Source: an uncultured Caryophanales bacterium (lineage in GTDB: Bacteria > Bacillota_I > Bacilli_A > RF39 > UBA660). Taken from it: a stretch of 9,493 bases of DNA. This document shows, in pieces, positions 7,070-9,493 of this stretch. The stretch covers positions 1 through 9,493 of the forward strand of contig CAMNDO010000015.1 of the NCBI GenBank assembly GCA_946535455.1. Reading direction: 5' to 3'. The position numbers and the translations under genes are program-made. Every line of letters begins with the position of its first letter. Position 1 is the first letter of the stretch. Below the pieces are notes generated by a model. The model was not told the origin of the DNA. It searched no databases and was given only the letters and a program-made list of their open reading frames with translations.

Positions 7070-7912
7070 TCACTTCCTATCATTATGATATTCTTTATAA
7101 ATAACAGACTTAGAAACATTTCTTTCTTTCGCAACTTGTTTCATCGCATCATTTAAAGAATACCCGTCCTCTAAATAAATTTGAACATGATCTACCACGG
7201 TCAAATGACTATAATCTTCTTGTTCTTTATTTCCTTCTACCACAAGTACAAATTCACCTTTTAATGTTTGAATTTGTGGAATGACTTCCGAAAGTTTTCC
7301 ACGAATGAATTCCTCATGAATTTTTGTAAGTTCCCTACAGACAGAAATATTCCTATTTCCAAAAACTTCTAACATCATTTCTAGTGTTTCTACTAGACGA
7401 TGAACAGATTCATAAAAAATTAAAGTCTCCTTATAGGAAGATAATGCCTTTAATTCTTTTTCCTTCTTACTTTTCTTAGCATTTAAAAATCCATAATATA
7501 AGAAAGGAGATGGTTCAATTCCTGAAGCAATTAAAGCAGGAACAAAGGCACAAGCTCCTGGTAATGGAATCACAGAAAAACCAGCACCAATCACTTCTTT
7601 TGCCATCAAATAACCAGGATCACTGATAATTGGGGTTCCTTGATCGGTTACAAGACCTATATTTTTCCCTTCTTTTAACATCGAAATGACTTGATCTACC
7701 ATTTTCTCTTCATTGTGTTCATGACAACTCAGCAATTTCTTTTTTAGATTGTATTGTTGTAGTAAACGACCTGTATCTCTCGTATCTTCACAAAGGATAA
7801 CATCCACCATTTCTAATGTTTTTAAACTTCTCACAGTAATATCATCTAAATTCCCTAAAGGTGTTGGAATCAAATAAAGACTTGCTGAATCTTCATAACT
7901 CTTTTGAATCAT
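7070..7912 (-). CDS. rsmI: 16S rRNA (cytidine1402-2'-O)-methyltransferase RsmI
   Basis: 280 residues, normal for the family. It has the tetrapyrrole-methylase-like fold: YLIPTPLGNLDDIT (13-26) at the N-terminus, EDTRDTGRLL (42-51), CHEHNEE (63-69), TDQGTPIISDPG (89-100) and PLPGACAFVPALIASG (116-131). The C-terminal 45 residues, with SLNDAMKQVAKERNVSKS, form the small helix-turn-helix-like tail typical of RsmI. The enzyme methylates the ribose of C1402 in 16S rRNA at the P site, working with RsmH, which adds the N4 methyl group. The third motif reads DQGTP where most family members have DAGTP. The start overlaps the trmN6 stop (ATGA, 7909-7912) and follows AGGAAG at 7920-7925 with 7 nt spacing. 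The TGA stop is part of the AGGAAGTGA sequence that serves pth. Family assignment is firm. Confidence 0.95.
   Translation of the reverse strand: MIQKSYEDSASLYLIPTPLGNLDDITVRSLKTLEMVDVILCEDTRDTGRLLQQYNLKKKLLSCHEHNEEKMVDQVISMLKEGKNIGLVTDQGTPIISDPGYLMAKEVIGAGFSVIPLPGACAFVPALIASGIEPSPFLYYGFLNAKKSKKEKELKALSSYKETLIFYESVHRLVETLEMMLEVFGNRNISVCRELTKIHEEFIRGKLSEVIPQIQTLKGEFVLVVEGNKEQEDYSHLTVVDHVQIYLEDGYSLNDAMKQVAKERNVSKSVIYKEYHNDRK
7073..7078 (-). promoter_or_regulatory. Ribosome binding site selecting the pth start
   Basis: AGGAAG lies 7 nt before the ATG at 7065-7063 and overlaps the last codons of rsmI (Asp-Arg-Lys-stop). An in-frame ATG at 7134 would extend Pth by 23 residues. That extension lies wholly inside rsmI and precedes the invariant MKLIVGLGNPG N-terminus, so the downstream start is preferred. 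Confidence 0.8.
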
Positions 7913-8637
7913 TTTATCACTTCCTGATTTAATCTCTCATATTCCAAAGTTGGCTTTCCATCGTCTTCATATAAAATGAGTGGTTTCAATACTTTTAAAC
8001 CAACTTTTCCACACTTTTGTCCTTCTATTAGAACCAATGTAGATTCCTTTTCTTTGGTTTCATAAATAAATTTAATACTTTTGGGTTCTAAATTATGATG
8101 ACGAAATTCTTCTAAAATATCCATCAATCGATCACTTCTATGAACCATACAAATTCTACCATTATCTTTTAAAACTTTCCTTGCACAGTCACATATTTCT
8201 GTTAAAGTAATTGCAATTTCATGACGAGCAATCTTTTTTTCATAAGATTCATTCAAAGTACTTTTTTCTTCTACTTTAAAATACGGAGGATTACATAATA
8301 AAAGATCATACTCATTTAGATGATTTTTAGAGAAATGTTTCACATCCTCACAAGTAATTTGAATTTGATTTTCTAATTTGTTATATTCTACGGATTGTTT
8401 GGCTAAATCCGCTAATTTTTCTTGAATTTCTACTCCTGTGATTTTAGCAGAAGTTCTTCTTGATAAAATTAAGGGAATAATACCATTTCCCGTACAAAAA
8501 TCAACAATTCTTTTGTCTCTAAGACGAATGGGGGCATAATTAGCCAAAACAACACTATCCAAAGAGAATGCAAAATAATTCGAATTTTGATAAATTTTCA
8601 TATTCGAATATCCTAATACATCATCTAATCGGTTCAT
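7909..8637 (-). CDS. trmN6: tRNA1(Val) adenine-37 N6-methyltransferase (YabB/YfiC type)
   Basis: 242 residues, a class I SAM-dependent methyltransferase. The N-terminal FSLDSVVLANYA (24-35) matches the segment seen in TrmN6/YfiC proteins. SAM-binding motif I is DFCTGNGIIPL (46-56), with an acidic residue closing the next strand (E70). The catalytic NPPY (116-119) marks an amino-group N6-adenine methyltransferase. The E. coli homologue methylates A37 of tRNA-Val1; the exact tRNA target here is inferred. In B. subtilis the equivalent gene is yabB, in the same cluster with yaaT and yabC. The start ATG lies in a 4-bp ATGA overlap with the ricT stop, preceded by AGGAAG (8645-8650) with 7 nt spacing. 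The TGA stop overlaps the rsmI start in the same way. The GIY-YIG gene yazA, which sits between yabB and yabC in B. subtilis, is missing. Other NPPY methyltransferases are a less likely identity. Confidence 0.88.
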   Translation of the reverse strand: MNRLDDVLGYSNMKIYQNSNYFAFSLDSVVLANYAPIRLRDKRIVDFCTGNGIIPLILSRRTSAKITGVEIQEKLADLAKQSVEYNKLENQIQITCEDVKHFSKNHLNEYDLLLCNPPYFKVEEKSTLNESYEKKIARHEIAITLTEICDCARKVLKDNGRICMVHRSDRLMDILEEFRHHNLEPKSIKFIYETKEKESTLVLIEGQKCGKVGLKVLKPLILYEDDGKPTLEYERLNQEVIK

Positions 8638-9425
8638 TCTTTATCTTCCTTAGAAAAAACAACAATTCCTTTTTCTTTTAAATCAACAGAATATGTTTTA
8701 TTAAAAATATCAACAGAAACAACTTTTCCCATACCCATAGGTGTATCTGTTACTAACCCAACTGCTGGTAAATCTTTCTTCATTTCTGTATAAGTATCAT
8801 TCTCATAACTTAAACAGCATAATAATCTTCCACAAATTCCATTAATTTTAGAAGGATTTAACGCTAACATTTGATTTTTTGCCATATTGATAGAGACACT
8901 ATTAAAATCCGTTAAAAAGGAATTACAGCATAAAAATAATCCACAAGGTCCTAACCCACCTATTTTCTTTGATTTATCTCTTACTCCCACTTGTCGTAGT
9001 TCAATACGAGTTTTATACTTAGAAGCAAGTTTTTTGGCCAATTCCCGAAAATCTACACGATTTTCTGCTAAAAAGGATAGAATCAATTGGCTATTATCAA
9101 AAGAATAATAAGCATCTACAAAATTCATTGGTAAATCTAAATTTTTACTCATTTTTTTTGCCTCTTTTAGAGCTTCTTGAGCTACTTCTTTGTTCTTTTC
9201 TGCTGTTTTCAAATCTTCTTTAGTTGCCAAACGTAAAACATTAAACAAAGGCAATACTAAATTTTTAGATTTTTCTTGATAGGGTTCTTTACATACTTTC
9301 CCCAACAATTCCATGTTTTCTAATTGAAAAACAACAAGATCATTCTTTTTCAATTCTAAAGAATTGGGAGACAAATAATAAATACTACTTGTTTCTTCTA
9401 CACTAATTACTACTACATCTATCAC
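8634..9425 (-). CDS. ricT: RicT/YaaT, PSP1-domain RNase Y specificity factor
   Basis: 263 residues starting at GTG, close to the usual length for YaaT. The N-terminal part (about 1-65) is a beta-rich module beginning MIDVVVISVEETSSIYY. The PSP1 domain follows at about 65-190. The family signature is the set of paired cysteines: GPCGLFLCC (C161, C166, C167) and GICGRLLCC (C198, C203, C204), all intact. In B. subtilis RicT forms a complex with RicA (YmcA) and RicF (YlbF), binds 4Fe-4S clusters, and directs RNase Y to process specific mRNAs. It also influences sporulation, competence and biofilm formation. RicA and RicF genes are not in this window. The gene overlaps trmN6 by 4 bp (ATGA, 8634-8637), so the two are probably translationally coupled. 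In B. subtilis yabA follows yaaT; here it is absent from this position. Family identity is secure; the physiological role in this organism is inferred. Confidence 0.93.
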   Translation of the reverse strand: MIDVVVISVEETSSIYYLSPNSLELKKNDLVVFQLENMELLGKVCKEPYQEKSKNLVLPLFNVLRLATKEDLKTAEKNKEVAQEALKEAKKMSKNLDLPMNFVDAYYSFDNSQLILSFLAENRVDFRELAKKLASKYKTRIELRQVGVRDKSKKIGGLGPCGLFLCCNSFLTDFNSVSINMAKNQMLALNPSKINGICGRLLCCLSYENDTYTEMKKDLPAVGLVTDTPMGMGKVVSVDIFNKTYSVDLKEKGIVVFSKEDKE

Positions 9426-9430
9426 AACAT

Positions 9431-9493
9431 CTAACCTCCATTTATAAATCTAGAAAAAAGAGAATCTAACCATAATTTATAATTCACATTAAA
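9431..9493 (-). CDS. holB: 3' end of DNA polymerase III delta' subunit (partial, probable)
   Basis: An open frame enters from the right edge of the window and ends at a TAG at 9433-9431. It gives 20 residues, FNVNYKLWLDSLFSRFINGG. The NVN-x-K-L-x-LD pattern followed by a short amphipathic tail resembles the C-terminal end of the clamp-loader delta' subunit in low-GC Gram-positives. In Bacillus subtilis holB lies directly before ricT (yaaT), so the position supports the call as much as the sequence does. The ribosome binding site of ricT (GGAGG) lies inside its last two codons. Only the tail is visible, so no catalytic or zinc-binding feature can be checked. The function is an inference from context and a short motif. 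Confidence 0.6.
   Translation of the reverse strand, partial: FNVNYKLWLDSLFSRFINGG
9435..9439 (-). promoter_or_regulatory. Ribosome binding site that fixes the GTG start of ricT
   Basis: GGAGG lies 9 nt before the GTG at 9425-9423. An ATG at 9430-9428 is only 4 nt from this site, is out of frame with ricT, and meets a TGA after one further codon. The GTG is therefore the start. It also places the N-terminal strand and the IYY motif (15-17) at the same distance from residue 1 as in B. subtilis YaaT. Confidence 0.75.

Noticed and set aside
7066..7134. N-terminal extension of Pth by 23 residues from an in-frame ATG at 7134, with a hydrophobic stretch that could look like a signal or membrane segment.
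   Set aside because: It lies entirely within rsmI, precedes the invariant Pth N-terminus, and the ATG at 7065 has a better ribosome binding site.
1..9493. Search for CRISPR arrays, transposon ends, tRNA or rRNA genes, attachment sites and phage or defence genes.
   Set aside because: No regularly spaced repeats, transposase motifs, tRNA cloverleaf sequences or defence domains were seen; intergenic space is almost wholly explained by the T-box leader, promoters and terminators.

Overview
The window is AT-rich, tightly packed and entirely coded on the minus strand. It reads leftward from about 9493 to 1. TGA is used as a stop (trmN6, rsmI, pth and ricT all end in TGA) and tryptophan is TGG, so the genetic code is standard. 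The gene content points to a low-GC Bacillota, probably within Bacilli and its gut-associated or Mollicutes-like relatives: a RicT/YaaT protein, a T-box riboswitch before a methionyl-tRNA synthetase gene, and the ricT-trmN6-rsmI and pth-mfd pairings. A species cannot be named from the sequence.

Right part (9493 to 3174), a translation and genome-maintenance operon: the last 20 codons of a gene that looks like holB, then ricT (RNase Y specificity factor), trmN6 (tRNA m6A37 methyltransferase), rsmI (16S rRNA 2'-O-methyltransferase), pth (peptidyl-tRNA hydrolase) and mfd (transcription-repair coupling factor). Junctions are 4-bp ATGA overlaps or gaps of a few bases. Three successive genes carry the same AGGAAG ribosome binding site 7 nt before the start codon. 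An unrecognised 221-residue charged, helical protein follows mfd after 42 nt and is probably the last gene of the operon.

Middle (2476 to 2205), the metG leader: a good extended -10 promoter lies at the 3' end of the 221-residue gene. It is followed by a complete T-box riboswitch with an AUG (Met) specifier, the conserved GGTGGTACCGCG element, and a long terminator hairpin with a U-tract. Uncharged tRNA-Met should therefore turn on metG.

Left part (2204 to 1): metG, encoding a short MetRS with no C-terminal tRNA-binding domain, ends inside its own intrinsic terminator. Then comes a small membrane protein with a zinc ribbon, two transmembrane helices and a soluble C-terminal domain, also with a terminator that starts at its stop codon.

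Nothing here looks like a defence system, mobile element, CRISPR array or phage. Most of the window is ordinary housekeeping. The parts that merit a second look are the two uncharacterised proteins, the regulatory architecture between the mfd operon and metG, the compressed gene order, and the start region of ricT.
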